Below, in pieces: positions 39,287-53,603 of a DNA stretch of 64,000 nucleotides. The notes under the pieces are model-generated. The model saw nothing but the letters and a program-made list of their open reading frames with translations. It had not been told where the DNA came from and did no database searches. Where the stretch lies: contig JADCRB010000035.1 of assembly GCA_021464245.1 (NCBI GenBank), positions 1,297,960 to 1,361,959 of the forward strand, in the 5' to 3' direction. Numbering within the stretch: the stretch's first letter is position 1; every line of letters begins with the position of its first letter. Origin of the DNA: Carallia brachiata (taxonomy: Eukaryota; Streptophyta; Magnoliopsida; Malpighiales; Rhizophoraceae). Both the position numbers and the translations under genes were made by a program.

Positions 39287-42200
39287 TTCAAGGCACAAAT
39301 GGTTTTTGCACTAATAAACGCAAATCATTATCAATTGCACACTTATTAGATGGAATTTAATGCATTTAACTCCCCAAAATGTGTTAAAAATGGTTTTTCC
39401 ATTTAAATTAAAGGTTTTTATATGCATTAATGCTTCATTTAAGTGTAATTTGGGTTAAATAAGCCATTAAAATTAAAGAAAATCACTTATTTGCATGAAA
39501 TGAAGTGATTTAGACTCTTTATTCATGCCACAAATGGTTTTATGCAACTATAAACAAATCAGATGAATTGCAACTAATAAACGCAAATCATGATCAATTG
39601 CACACTTATTAGACGGAATTTAATGCATTTAACTCGCCAAAAGGTGTTAAAAATGCTTTTTCCATTGAAATTAATAGTTTTTGTAAGCATTAATGCTTAA
39701 TTGAAGTGAATTTGGGTTAAATAAGCCATTAAAATGAAAGAAAATCACTTATTTGCATGAAATGAAGTGATTTAGACTCTTTACTCATGCCACAAATGGT
39801 TTTATGCAAGTAATAAACACAAATCATGATCAATTGCACACTTATTAATGTAATTTAATGCATTTAACTCCCCAAAAGGTGTTAAAAATGGTTTTTCCAT
39901 TGAAATTAAAGGTTTTTATAAGCATTAATGCTTCATTTAAGTGTAATTTGGGTTAAATAAACCATTAAAATGAAAAAAAATCACTTATTTGCTTCAAATG
40001 AAATGATTTAGACTCTTTATTCATGCCACAAATGGTTTTATGCAACTAATAAACGCAAATCATGATCAATTGCAAGTAATAAACGCAAATCAAGATGAAT
40101 TGCACACTTATTAGACAGAATTTAATGCATTTAACTCCCCAAAAGGTGTTAAAAAGCTTTTTACATTGAAATTAATGGTTTTGTAAGCATTAATGCTTAA
40201 TTAAAGTGAAATTTGGGTTAAATAAGCCATTAAAATAAAGAAAATCACTTATTTGCATGAAATGAAGTGATTTAGACTTTTTATTCATGCCACAAATGGT
40301 TTTATGCAAGTAATAAACACAAATCATGATCAATTGCACACTTATTAGATGTAATTTAATGCATTTAACTCCCCAAAAGGTGTTAAAAATGGTTTTTCCA
40401 TTGAAATTAAAGGTTTTATAAGCATTAATGCTTCATTTAAGTGTAATTTGGGTTAAATAAACCATTAAAATGAAAAAAATCACTTATTTGCTTGAAATGA
40501 AGTGATTTAGACTCTTTATTCATGCCACAAATGGTTTTATGCAACTAATAAACGCAAATCATGATCAATTGCAAGTAATAAACGCAAATCATGATCAATT
40601 GCACACTTATTAGACAGAATTTAATGCATTTAACTCCCCAAAAGGTGTTAAAAATGCTTTTTCATTGAAATTAATGATTTTTGTAAGCATTAATGCTTAA
40701 TTAAAGTGAAATTTGGGTTAAATAAGCCATTAAAATGAAAGAAAATCACTTATTTGCATGAAATGAAGTGATTTAGACTTTTTATTCATGCCACAAATGG
40801 TTTTATGCAAGTAATAAACACAAATCATGATCAATTGCACACTTATTAGATGTAATTTAATGCATTTAACTCCCCAAAAGGTGTTAAAAATGCTTTTTCC
40901 ATTGAAATTAAAGGTTTTTATAAGCATTAATGCTTCATTTAAGTGTAATTTGGGTTAAATAAGCCATTAAAATGAAAACAAATCACTTATTTGCTTGAAA
41001 TGAAGTGATTTAGACTCTTTATTCATGGCACAAATGGTTTTATGCAACTAATAAACGCAAATCATGATCAATTGCAAGTAATAAACGCAAATCATGATCA
41101 TTGCACACTTATTAGACGGAATTTAATGCATTTAACTCCCCAAAAGGTGTTAAAAGCTTTTTCATTGAAATTAATGGTTTTTGTAAGCATTAATGCTTAT
41201 TAAGTGTAAATTTGGGTTAAATAAGCCATTAAAATGAAAGAAAATCACTTATTTGCATGAAATGAAGTGATTTAGACTTTTTATTCATGCCACAAATGGT
41301 TTTATGCAAGTAATAAACACAAATCATGATCAATTGCACACTTATTAGATGTAATTTAATGCATTTAACTCCCCAAAAGGTGTTAAAAATGCTTTTTCCA
41401 TTGAAATTAAAGGTTTTTATAAGCATTAATGCTTCATTTAAGTGTAATTTGGGTTAAATAAGCCATTAAAATGAAAGAAAATCACTTATTTGCATGAAAT
41501 GAAGTGATTTAGACTCTTTATTCATGCCACAAATGGTTTTATGCAACTAAAAACGCAATCATGATAATTGCAACTAATAAACGCAAATCATGATCAATTG
41601 CACACTTATTAGACGGAATTTAATGCATTTAACTCCCAAAAGGCGTTAAAAATGCTTTTTCCATTGAAATTAATAGGTTTTTGTAAGCATTAATGCTTAA
41701 TTGAAGTGAAATTTGGGTTAAATAAGCCATTAAAATGAAAAAAATCACTTATTTGCATGAAATGAAGTGATTTAGACTCTTTATTCATGCCACAAATGGT
41801 TTTATGCAAGTAATAAACACAAATCATGATCAATTGCACACTTATTAGATGTAATTTAATGCATTTAACTCCCCAAAAGGTGTTAAAAATGCTTTTCCAT
41901 TGAAATTAAAGGTTTTTATAAGCATTAATGCTTCATTTAAGTGTAATTTGGGTTAAATAAGCCATTAAAATGAAAGAAAATCACTTATTTGCTTCAAATG
42001 AAGTGATTTAGACTTTATTCATGCCACAAATGGTTTTATGCAACTAATAAACGCAAATCATGATCAATTGCAACTAATAAACGCAAATCAAGATGAATTC
42101 ACACTTATAGACATAATTAACGCATTTAAGTCCCCAAAAGGTGTTTAAAAATGCTTTTACATTGAAATTAATGGTTTTTGTAAGCATTAATGCTAATTAA

Positions 42201-44000
42201 AGTGAAAATTTGGGTTAAATAAGCCATTAAAATAAAAGAAAATCACTTATTTGCATGAAAGAAGTGATTTAGACTTTTATTCATGGCACAAATGGTTTTA
42301 TGCAAGTAATAAACACAGTCATGATCAATTGCCACACTTATTAGATGTAATTTAATGCATTTAACTCCCCAAAAGGTGTTAAAAATGGCTTTTTCCATTG
42401 AAATTAAAGGTTTTTATAAGCATTAATGCTTCATTTAAGTGTAATTTGGGTTAAATAAGCCATTAAAATGAAAAAATCACTTATTTGCATGAAATGAAGT
42501 GATTTAGACTCTTTATTCATGCCACAAATGGTTTTATGCAACTAATACGCAAATCATGATCAATTGCAAGTAATAAACGCAAATCATGATCAATTGCACA
42601 CTTATTAGACGTAATTTAATGCATTTAACTCCCCAAAAGGTGTTAAAAATGCTTTTTCATTGAAATTAATGGTTTTTGTAAGCATTAATGCTTAATTAAG
42701 TGAATTTGGGTTAAATAAGCCATTAAAATGAAAAAAATCACTTATTTGCTGAAATGAAGTGATTTAGACTCTTATCATGCCACAAATGGTTTTATGCAAG
42801 TAATAAAACAAATCATGATCAATTGCACACTTATTAGATGTAATTTAAAGCTTTTAACTCCCCAAAAGGTGTTAAAAATGCTTTTTCCATTAAAATTAAA
42901 TGTTTTTATAAGCATTAATGCTTCATTTAAGTGTAATTTGGGTTAAATAAGCCATTAAAATGAAAAAAATCACTTATTTGCAAAATGAAGTGATTTAGAC
43001 TCTTTATTCATGCCACAAATGGTTTTATGCAACTTAAACGCAAATCATGATGAATTGCAACTAATAAACGCAAATCATGATCAATTGCACACTTATTAGA
43101 TGGAATTTAATGCATTTAACTCCCTAAAAGGTGTTAAAAATGCTTTTTTTCATTGAAATTAATGTTTTTGTAAGCATTAATGCTTAATTGAAGTGAAATT
43201 GGGGTTAAATAAGCTATTAAAATGAAAGAAAATCACTTATTTGCATGAAATGAAGTGATTTAGACTCTTTACATGCCACAAATGGTTTTATGCAAGTAAT
43301 AAACACAAATCATGATCAATTGCACACTTATTAGATGTAATTTAATGCATTTAACTCCCCAAAGGTGTTAAAAATGGTTTTTCCATTGAAATTAAAGGTT
43401 TTTATAAGCATTAATGCTTCATTTAAGTGTAATTTGGGTTAAATAAACCATTAAAATGAAAAAAATCACTTATTTGCGAAATGAAATGATTTAGACTCTT
43501 TATTCATGCCACAAATGGTTTTATGCAACTAATAACGCAAATCATGATCAATTGCAAGTAATAAACGCAAATCAAGAAATTGCACACTATTAGACAGAAT
43601 TTAATGCATTTAACTCCCCAAAAGGTGTTAAAAATGCTTTTTCCATTGAAATTAATGGTTTTTGTAAGCATTAATGCTTAATTGAAGTGTAATTTGGGTT
43701 AAATAAGCCATTAAAATAAAAGAAATCACTTATTTGCATGAAATGAAGTGATTTAGACTCTTTATTCATGCCACAAATGGTTTTATGCAAGTAATAAACA
43801 CAAATCATGATCAATTGCACACTTATTAGATGTAATTTAATGCATTTAACTCCCCAAAAGGTGTTAAAAATGCTTTTTCCATTGAAATTAAAGGTTTTTA
43901 TAAGCATTAATGCTTCATTTAAGTGTAATTTGGGTTAAATAAGCCATTAAAATGAAACAAATCACTTATTTGCTTGAAATGAAGTGATTTAGACTCTTTA
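39287..44000 (+). repeat. HOR unit, about 19 monomers with a single D
   Basis: It is 4,714 bp, the longest D-to-D interval. A and B, and B and C, alternate, and E recurs near 41540 and 43030 directly after C-like copies that end in TTCATGCC rather than TTCAAGGC. Nineteen monomers plus nine duplications predicts 4,773. D has apparently been lost or overwritten at two internal positions. Confidence 0.75.
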
Positions 44001-47000
44001 TTCAAGGCACAAATGGTTTTATGCGACTAATAAACGCAAATCATTATCAATTGCACACTTATTAGATGGAATTTAATGCATTTAACTCCCCAAAATGTGT
44101 TAAAATGGTTTTTCCATTTAAATTAAAGGTTTTTATATGCATTAATGCTTCATTAAGTGTAATTTGGGTTAAATAAGCCATTAAAATTAAAGAAAATCAC
44201 TTATTTGCATGAAATGAAGTGATTTAGACTCTTTATTCATGCCACAAATGGTTTTATGCAACTTATAAACGCAAATCATGATGAATTGCAACTAATAAAC
44301 GCAAATCATGATCAATTGCACACTTATTAGACGGAATTTAATGCATTTAACTCGCCAAAAGGTGTTAAAAATGCTTTTTCCATTGAAATTAATAGTTTTT
44401 GTAAGCATTAATGCTTAATTGAAGTGAAATTTGGGTTAAATAAGCCATCAAAATGAAAGAAAATCACTTATTTGCATGAAATGAAGTGATTTAGACTCTT
44501 TACTCATGCCACAAATGGTTTTATGCAAGTAATAAACACAAATCATGATTAATTGCACACTTATTAGATGTAATTTAATGCATTTAACTCCCCAAAAGGT
44601 GTTAAAAATGGTTTTTCCATTGAAATTAAAGGTTTTTATAAGCATTAATGCTTCATTTAAGTGTAATTTGGGTTAAATAAACCATTAAATGAAAAAAAAT
44701 CACTTATTTGCTTGAAATGAAATGATTTAGACTCTTTATTCATGCCACAAATGGTTTTATGCAACTAATAAACGCAAATCATGATCAGTTGCAAGTAATA
44801 AACGCAAATCACGATCAATTGCACACTTATTAGACATATTTAATGCATTTAACTCCCCAAAAGGTGTTAAAAATGCTTTTTACATTGAAATTAATGGTTT
44901 TTGTAAGCATTAATGCTTATTAAAGTGAAATTTGGGTTAAATAAGCCATTAAAATGAAAGAAAATCACTTATTTGCATGAAATGAAGTGATTTAGACTTT
45001 TTATTCATGCCACAAATGGTTTTATGCAAGTAATAAACACAAATCATGATCAATTGCACACTTATTAGATGTAATTTAATGCATTTAACTCCCCAAAAGG
45101 TGTTAAAAATGGTTTTTCCATTGAAATTAAAGGTTTTTATAAGCATTAATGCTTCATTTAAGTGTAATTTGGGTTAAATAAGCCATTAAAATGAAAAAAA
45201 ATCACTTATTTGCTTGAAATGAAATGATTTAGACTCTTTATTCATGCACAAATGGTTTATGCAACTAATAAACGCAAATCATGATCAATTGCAAGTAATA
45301 AACGCAAATCATGATCAATTGCACACTTATTAGACAGAATTTAATGCATTTAACTCCCCAAAAGGTGTTAAAAATGCTTTTTTTCATTGAAATTAATGAT
45401 TTTTGTAAGCATTAATGCTTAATTAAAGTGAAATTTGGATTAAATAAGCCATTAAAATGAAAGAAAATCACTTATTTGCATGAAATGAAGTGATTTAGAC
45501 TTTTTATTCATGCCACAAATGGTTTTATGCAAGTAATAAACACAAATCATGATCAATTGCACACTTATTAGATGTAATTTAATGCATTTAACTCCCCAAA
45601 AGGTGTTAAAAATGCTTTTTCCATTGAAATTAAAGGTTTTTATAAGCATTAATGCTTCATTTAAGTGTAATTTGGGTTAAATAACCATTAAAATGAAAAC
45701 AAATCACTTATTTGCTTGAAATGAAGTGATTTAGACTCTTTATTCATGGCCAAATGGTTTTATGCAACTAAAACGCAAATCATGATCAATTGCAATAATA
45801 AACGCAAATCATGATCAATTGCACACTTATTAGACGAATTTAATGCATTTAACTCCCCAAAAGGTGTTAAAAAGCTTTTTACATTGAAATTAATGATTTT
45901 TGTAAGCATTAATGCTTAATTAAAGTGAAATTTGGATTAAATAAGCCATTAAAATGAAAGAAAATCACTTATTTGCATGAAATGAAGTGATTTAGACTTT
46001 TTATTCATGCCACAAATGGTTTTATGCAAGTAATAAACACAAATCATGATCAATTGCACACTTATTAGATGTAATTTAATGCATTTAACTCCCCAAAAGG
46101 TGTTAAAAAGCTTTTTCCATTGAAATTAAAGGTTTTTATAAGCATTAATGCTTCATTTAAGTGTAATTTGGGTTAAATAAGCCATTAAAATGAAAACAAA
46201 TCACTTATTTGCATGAAATGAAGTGATTTAGACTCTTTATTCATGCCACAAATGGTTTTATGCAACTTACAAACGCAAATCATGATGAATTGCAACTAAT
46301 AAACGCAAATCATGATCAATTCACACTTATTAGACGAATTTAATGCATTTAACTCCCCAAAAGGTGTTTAAAAATGCTTTTTCCATTGAAATTAATGTTT
46401 TTGTGTAAGCATTAATGCTTAATTGAAGTGAAATTTGGGTTAAATAAGCCATTAAAATGAAAGAAAATCACTTATTTGCATGAAATGAAGTGATTAGACT
46501 TTACTCATGCCACAAATGGTTTTATGCAAGTAATAAACACAAATCATGATCAATTGCACACTTATTAGATGTAATTTAATGCATTTAACTCCCCAAAAGG
46601 TGTTAAAAATGCTTTTCCATTGAAATTAAAGGTTTTTAAAGCATTAATGCTTCATTTAAGTGTAATTTGGGTTAAATAAGCCATTAAAATGAAAAAAATC
46701 ACTTATTTGCTTCAAATGAAATGATTTAGACTCTTTATTCATGCCACAAATGGTTTTATGCAACTAATAAACGCAAATCATGATCAATTGCAAGTAATAA
46801 ACGCAAATCAAGATGAATTGCACACTTATTAGACAAATTTAATGCATTTAAGTCCCCAAAAGGTGTTAAAAATGCTTTTTACATTGAAATTAATGGTTTT
46901 TTAAGCATTAATGCTTAATTAAAGTGAAATTTGGGTTAAATAAGCCATTAAAATAAAGAAAATCACTTATTTGCATGAAATGAAGTGATTTAGACTTTTA

Positions 47001-47230
47001 TTCATGCACAAATGGTTTTATGCAAGTAATAAACACCATGATCAATTGCACACTTATTAGATGTAATTTAATGCATTTAACTCCCCAAAAGGTGTTAAAA
47101 ATGCTTTTTCCATTGAAATTAAAGTTTTTATAAGCATTAATGCTTCATTTAAGTGTAATTTGGGTTAAATAAGCCATTAAAATGAAAACAAATCACTTAT
47201 TGCTTGAAATGAAGTGATTTAGACTCTTTA
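44001..47230 (+). repeat. HOR unit, 13 monomers: D-E-A-B-A-B-C-B-C-E-A-B-C
   Basis: It is 3,230 bp; 3,261 predicted with six duplications. It contains a clean 30-bp duplication at 44761-44820. Confidence 0.82.
44761..44820 (+). repeat. Representative 30-bp tandem duplication of B and E monomers
   Basis: 44761-44790 begins GCAACTAATAAACGC. 44791-44820 begins GCAAGTAATAAACGC and otherwise repeats it with two further differences. The duplication recurs at the front of essentially every B and E monomer and turns a 474-bp pair into about 504 bp. The second copy starts with GCAAG, which is also how A and C monomers begin; the first starts with GCAAC. Confidence 0.92.
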
Positions 47231-49468
47231 TTCAAGCACAAATGGTTTTATGCGACTAATAAACGCAAATCATTATCAATTGCACACTTATTAGATGGAA
47301 TTTAATGCATTTAACTCCCCAAAATGTGTTAAAAATGGTTTTTCCATTTAAATTAAAGGTTTTTATATGCATTAATGCTTCATTTAAGTGTAATTTGGGT
47401 TAAATAAGCCATTAAAATTAAAGAAAATCACTATTTGCATGAAATGAAGTGATTTAGACTCTTTATTCATGCCACAAATGGTTTTATGCAACTTATAAAC
47501 GCAAATCATGATGAATTGCAACTAATAAACGCAAATCATGATCAATTGCACACTTATTAGACGGAATTTAATGATTTAACTCGCCAAAAGGTGTTAAAAA
47601 TGCTTTTTCCATTGAAATTAATAGTTTTTGTAAGCATTAATGCTTAATTGAAGTGAAATTTGGGTTAAATAAGCCATTAAAATGAAAGAAAAATCACTTA
47701 TTTGCATGAAATGAAGTGATTTAGACTCTTTACCATGCCACAAATGGTTTTATGCAAGTAATAAACACAAATCATGATCAATGCACACTTATTAGATGTA
47801 ATTTAATGCATTTAACTCCCCAAAAGGTGTTAAAAATGGTTTTTCCATTGAAATTAAAGGTTTTTATAAGCATTAATGCTTCATTTAAGTGTAATTGGGT
47901 TAAATAAACCATTAAAATGAAAAAAAATCACTTATTTGCTTGAAATGAAATGATTTAGACTCTTTATTCATGCCACAAATGTTTTATGCAACTAATAAAC
48001 CAAATCATGATCAATTGCAAGTAATAACGCAAATCAGATGAATTGCACACTTATTAGACAGAATTTAATGTATTTAACTCCCCAAAGGTGTGTTAAAAAT
48101 GCTTTTTACATTGAAATTAATGGTTTTTGTAAGCATTAATGCTTAATTAAAGTGAAATTTGGGTTAAATAAGCCATTAAAATAAGAAAAAAATCACTTAT
48201 TTGCATGAAATGAAGTGATTTAGACTTTTTATTCATGCCACAAATGGTTTTATGCAAGTAATAAACCAAATCATGATCAATGCACACTTATTAGATGTAA
48301 TTTAATGCATTAACTCCCCAAAAGGTGTTAAAAATGGTTTTTCCATTGAAATTAAAGGTTTTATAAGCATTAATGCTTCATTTAAGTGTAATTGGGTTAA
48401 ATAAGCCATTAAATGAAAAAAATCACTTATTGCTTGAAATGAAATGATTTAGACCTTTATTCATGCCACAAATGGTTTTATGCAACTAATAAACGCAAAT
48501 CATGATCAATTGCAAGTAATAAACGCAAATCATGATCAATTGCACACTTATTAGACAGAATTTAATGCATTTAACTCCCCAAAAGGTGTTAAAAATGCTT
48601 TTTACATTGAAATTAATGATTTTTGTAAGCATTAATGCTTAATTAAAGTGAAATTTGGATTAAATAAGCCATTAAAATGAAAGAAAATCACTTATTGCAT
48701 GAAATGAAGTGATTTAGACTTTTTATTCATGCCACAAATGGTTTTATGCAAGTAATAAACACAAATCATGATCAATTGCACACTTATTAGATGTAATTTA
48801 ATGCATTTAACTCCCCAAAAGGTGTTAAAAATGCTTTTTCCATTGAAATTAAAGGTTTTTATAAGCATTAATGCTTCATTTAAGTGTAATTTGGGTTAAA
48901 TAAGCCATTAAAATGAAAACAAATCACTTATTTGCTTGAAATGAAGTGATTTAGACTCTTTATTCAAGGCACAAATGGTTTTATGCAACTAATAAACGCA
49001 AATCATGATCAATTGCAAGTAATAAACGCAAATCATGATCAATTGCACACTTATTAGACGGAATTTAATGCATTTAACTCCCCAAAAGGTGTTAAAAACG
49101 CTTTTTACATTGAAATTAATGATTTTTGTAAGCATTAATGCTTAATTAAAGTGAAATTTGGATTAAATAAGCCATTAAAATGAAAGAAAATCACTTATTT
49201 GCATGAAATGAAGTGATTTAGACTTTTATTCATGCCACAATTCAATGGTTTTATGCAAATAAACACAAATCATGATCAATTGCACACTTATTAGATGTAA
49301 TTTAATGCATTTAACTCCCCAAAAGGTGTTAAAAATGCTTTTTCCATTGAAATTAAAGGTTTTTATAAGCATTAATGCTTCATTTAAGTGTAATTTGGGT
49401 TAAATAAAGCCATTAAAATGAAAACAAATCACTTATTTTGCATGAAATGAAGTGATTTAGACTCTTTA
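47231..49468 (+). repeat. HOR unit, 9 monomers: D-E-A-B-A-B-C-B-C
   Basis: It is 2,238 bp. The C ending at about 48963 has the TTCAAGGCAC that normally precedes D, but it is followed by the B front (GCAACTAATAAACG plus duplication), so a D-to-B switch took place at that point. Confidence 0.82.
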
Positions 49469-49929
49469 TTCAAGGCAAATGGTTTTATGCGACTAATAAA
49501 CGCAAAATATTATCAACTTCACACTTATTAGAGAATTTAATGCATTTTAACTCCCCCAAAGGTGTTAAAAATGCTTTTTCCATTTAAATTAATAGTTTTT
49601 TGTAAGCATTAATGCTTAATTAAGTGAAATTTGGGTTAAATAAGCCATTAAAATGAAAGAAAATCACTTATTTGCATGAAATGAAGTGATTTAGACTTTA
49701 TTCATGCCACAAATGGTTTTATGCAATAATAAACACAATCATGATCAATTGCACACTATTAGATGTAATTTAATGCATTTAACTCCCCAAAAGGTGTTTA
49801 AAATGCTTTTTCCATTGAAATAAAGGTTTTTATAAGCATTAATGCTCATTTAAGTGTAATTGGGTTAATAAGCATTAAAATGAAAAAAAATCACTTATTT
49901 GCTTGAAATGAAGTGATTTAGACTCTTTA
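49469..49929 (+). repeat. Two-monomer unit with D/E chimera
   Basis: It is 461 bp. The first monomer starts as D (GCGACTAATAAACG, CCATTTAAATTAA) and ends as E or B (ATAGTTTTTTG, CTTAATTAAGTG). The crossover is within about 49585-49600. The second is A/C-like, ending TTCAAGGC. Confidence 0.75.
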
Positions 49930-51161
49930 TTCAAGGCACAAATGGTTTTATGCGACTAATAAACGCAAATCTTATCAATTGCACATTATTAGATGGAACT
50001 TTAATTTATATTTAATCCCCAAAATGTGTAAAAATGGTTTTTCCATTTAAATTAAAGGTTTTTATATGCATTAATGCTTATTTACGTGTAATTTGGGTTA
50101 AATAAGCCATTAAAATTAAAGAAAATCACTTATTTGCATGAAATGAAGTGATTTAGACTCTTTATTCATGCCACAAATGGTTTTATGCAACTATAAACGC
50201 AAATCATGATGAATTGCAACTAATAAACGCAAATCATGATCAATTGCACACTTATTAGACGGAATTTAATGCATTTAACTCGCCAAAAGGTGTTAAAATG
50301 CTTTTTCCATTGAAATTAATAGTTTTTGTAAGCATTAATGCTTAATTGAAGTGAAATTTGGGTTAAATAAGCCATTAAAATGAAAGAAAATCACTTATTT
50401 GCATGAAATGAAGTGATTTAGACTCTTTACTCATGCCACAAATGGTTTTATGCAAGTAATAAACACAAATCATGATCAATTGCACACTTATTAGATGTAA
50501 TTTAATGCATTTAACTCCCCAAAAGGTGTTAAAAATGGTTTTTCCATTGAAATTAAAGGTTTTATAAGCATTAATGCTTCATTTAAGTGTAATTTGGGTT
50601 AAATAAACCATTAAAATGAAAAAAATCACTTATTTGCTTGAAATGAAATGATTTAGACTCTTTATTCATGCCACAAATGGTTTTATGCAACTAATAAACG
50701 CAAATCATGATCAATTGCAAGTAATAAACGCAAATCAGATGAATTGCACACTTATTAGACAATTTAATGCATTTAACTCCCCAAAAGGTGTTAAAAATGC
50801 TTTTTACATTTGAAATATGGTTTTGTAAGCATTAATGCTTAATTAAAGTGAAATTTGGGTTAAATAAGCCATTAAAATAAAGAAAATCACTTATTTGCAT
50901 GAAATGAAGTGATTTAGACTTTTATTCATGCCACAAATGGTTTTATGCAAGTAATAAACACAAATCATGATCAATTGCACACTTATTAGATGTAATTTAA
51001 TGCATTTAACTCCCCAAAAGGTGTTAAAAATGCTTTTTCCATTGAAATTAAAGGTTTTTATAAGCATTAATGCTTCATTTAAGTGTAATTTGGGTTAAAT
51101 AAGCCATTAAAATGAAAACAAATCACTTATTTGCTTGAAATGAAGTGATTTAGACTCTTTA
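49930..51161 (+). repeat. HOR unit, canonical pentamer D-E-A-B-C
   Basis: It is 1,232 bp, first of three consecutive pentamers. The D copy has several unusual changes around 49985-50030. Confidence 0.87.
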
Positions 51162-52381
51162 TTCAAGGCACAAATGGTTTTATGCGACTAATAAACGCAA
51201 ATCATTATCAATTGCACACTTATTAGATGGAATTTAATGCATTTAACTCCCCAAAATGTGTTAAAAATGGTTTTTCCATTTAAATTAAAGGTTTTTATAT
51301 GCATTAATGCTTCATTTAAGTGTAATTTGGGTTAAATAAGCCATTAAATAAAGAAAATCACTTATTTGCATGAAATGAAGTGATTTAGACTCTTTATTCA
51401 TGCCACAAATGGTTTTATGCAACTTATAAACGCAAATCATGATGAATTGCAACTAATAAACGCAAATCATGATCAATTGCACACTTATTAGACGGAATTT
51501 AATGCATTTAACTCGCCAAAAGGTGTTAAAAATGCTTTTTCCATTGATTAAATTTTTGTAAGCATTAATGCTTAATTGAAGTGAAATTTGGGTTAAATAA
51601 GCCATTAAAATGAAAGAAAATCACTTATTTGCATGAAATGAAGTGATTTAGACTCTTTACTCATGCCACAAATGGTTTATGCAAGTAATAAACACAATCA
51701 TGATCAATTGCCACTTTAGATGTAATTTAATGCATTTAACTCCCCAAAAGGTGTTAAAAATGGTTTTTCCATTGAAATTAAAGGTTTTTATAAGCATTAA
51801 TGCTTCATTAAGTGTAATTTGGGTTAAATAAACCTTAAATGAAAAAAATCACTTATTTGCTTCAATGAAATGATTTAGACTCTTTATTCATGCCACAATG
51901 GTTTTATGAACTAATAAACGCAAATCATGATCAATTGCAAGTAATAAACGCAATCAGTGAATTGCACACTTATTAGACAATTTAATGCATTTAACTCCCC
52001 AAAAGGTGTTAAAAATGCTTTTTACATTGAAATTAATGTTTTTGTAAGCATTAATGCTTAATTAAAGTGAAATTTGGATTAAATAAGCCATTAAATGAAA
52101 GAAAATCACTTATTTGCATGAAATGAAGTGATTTAGACTTTTTTATTCATGCCACAAATGGTTTATGCAAGTAATAAACACAAATCATGATCAATTGCAC
52201 ACTTATTAGATGTAATTTAATGCATTTAACTCCCCAAAAGGTGTTAAAAATGCTTTTTCCATTGAAATTAAAGGTTTTTATAAGCATTAATGCTTCATTT
52301 AAGTGTAATTTGGGTTAAATAAGCCATTAAAATGAAAACAAATCACTTATTTGCTTGAAATGAAGTGATTTAGACTCTTTA
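51162..52381 (+). repeat. HOR unit, canonical pentamer D-E-A-B-C
   Basis: It is 1,220 bp, second of the run of three. All types are present once; the E core is altered near 51540-51560. Confidence 0.87.
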
Positions 52382-53603
52382 TTCAAGGCACAAATGGTTT
52401 TATGCGACTAATAAACGCAAATCATTATCAATTGCACACTTATTAGATGGAATTTAATGCATTTAACTCCCCAAAATGTGTTAAAAATGGTTTTCCATTT
52501 AAATTAAGGTTTTTATATGCATTAATGCTTCATTTAAGTGTAATTTGGGTTAAATAAGCCATTAAAATTAAAGAAAATCACTTATTTGCATGAAATGAAG
52601 TGATTTAGACTCTTTATTCATGCCACAAATGGTTTTATGCAACTTATAAACGCAAATCATGATGAATTGCAACTAATAAACGCAAATCATGATCAATTGC
52701 ACACTTATTAGACGGATTTAATGCATTTAACTCCAAAAGGTGTTAAAAATGCTTTTTCCATTGAAATTAATAGTTTTTGAAGCATTAATGCTTAATTGAA
52801 GTGAAATTTGGGTTAAATAAGCCATTAAAATGAAGAACATCACTTATTTGCATGAAATGAAGTGATTTAGACTCTTTACTCATGCCACAAATGGTTTATG
52901 CAAGTAATACACAAATCTGATCAATTGCACACTTATTAGATGTAATTTAATGCATTTAACTCCCCAAAAGGTGTTTTAAAATGGTTTTTCCATTGAAAAT
53001 TAAAGGTTTTATAAGCATTATGCTTCATTTAAGTGTATTTGGGTTAAATAACCATTAAAATGAAAAAAAATCACTTATTTGCTTCAAATGAAATGATTTA
53101 GACTCTTTATTCATGCCACAAATGGTTTTATGCAACTAATAAACGCAAATCATGATCAATTGCAAGTAATAAACGCAAATCATGATCAATTGACACTTAT
53201 TAGACATAATTAATGCATTTAACTCCCCAAAAGGTGTTAAAAATGCTTTTACATTGAAATTAATGTTTTTGTAAGCATTAATGCTTAATTAAAGTGAAAT
53301 TTGTTTAAATAAGCCATTAAAATAAAGAAAATCACTTATTTGCATGAAATGAAGTGATTAGACTTTTTCTTCATGCCACAAATGGTTTTATGCAAGTAAT
53401 AAACACAATCGATCAATTGCACACTTATTAGATGTAATTTAATGCATTTAACTCCCCAAAAGGTGTTAAAAATGCTTTTTCCATTGAAATTAAAGGTTTT
53501 TATAAGCATTAATGCTTCATTTAAGTGTAATTTGGGTTAAATATAAGCCATTAAAATGAAAAAAATCACTTATTTGCTTGAATGAAGTGATTTAGACTCT
53601 TTA
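52382..53603 (+). repeat. HOR unit, canonical pentamer D-E-A-B-C
   Basis: It is 1,222 bp, third of the run of three. There are several small deletions in the A and B copies around 52890-53420. Confidence 0.86.
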
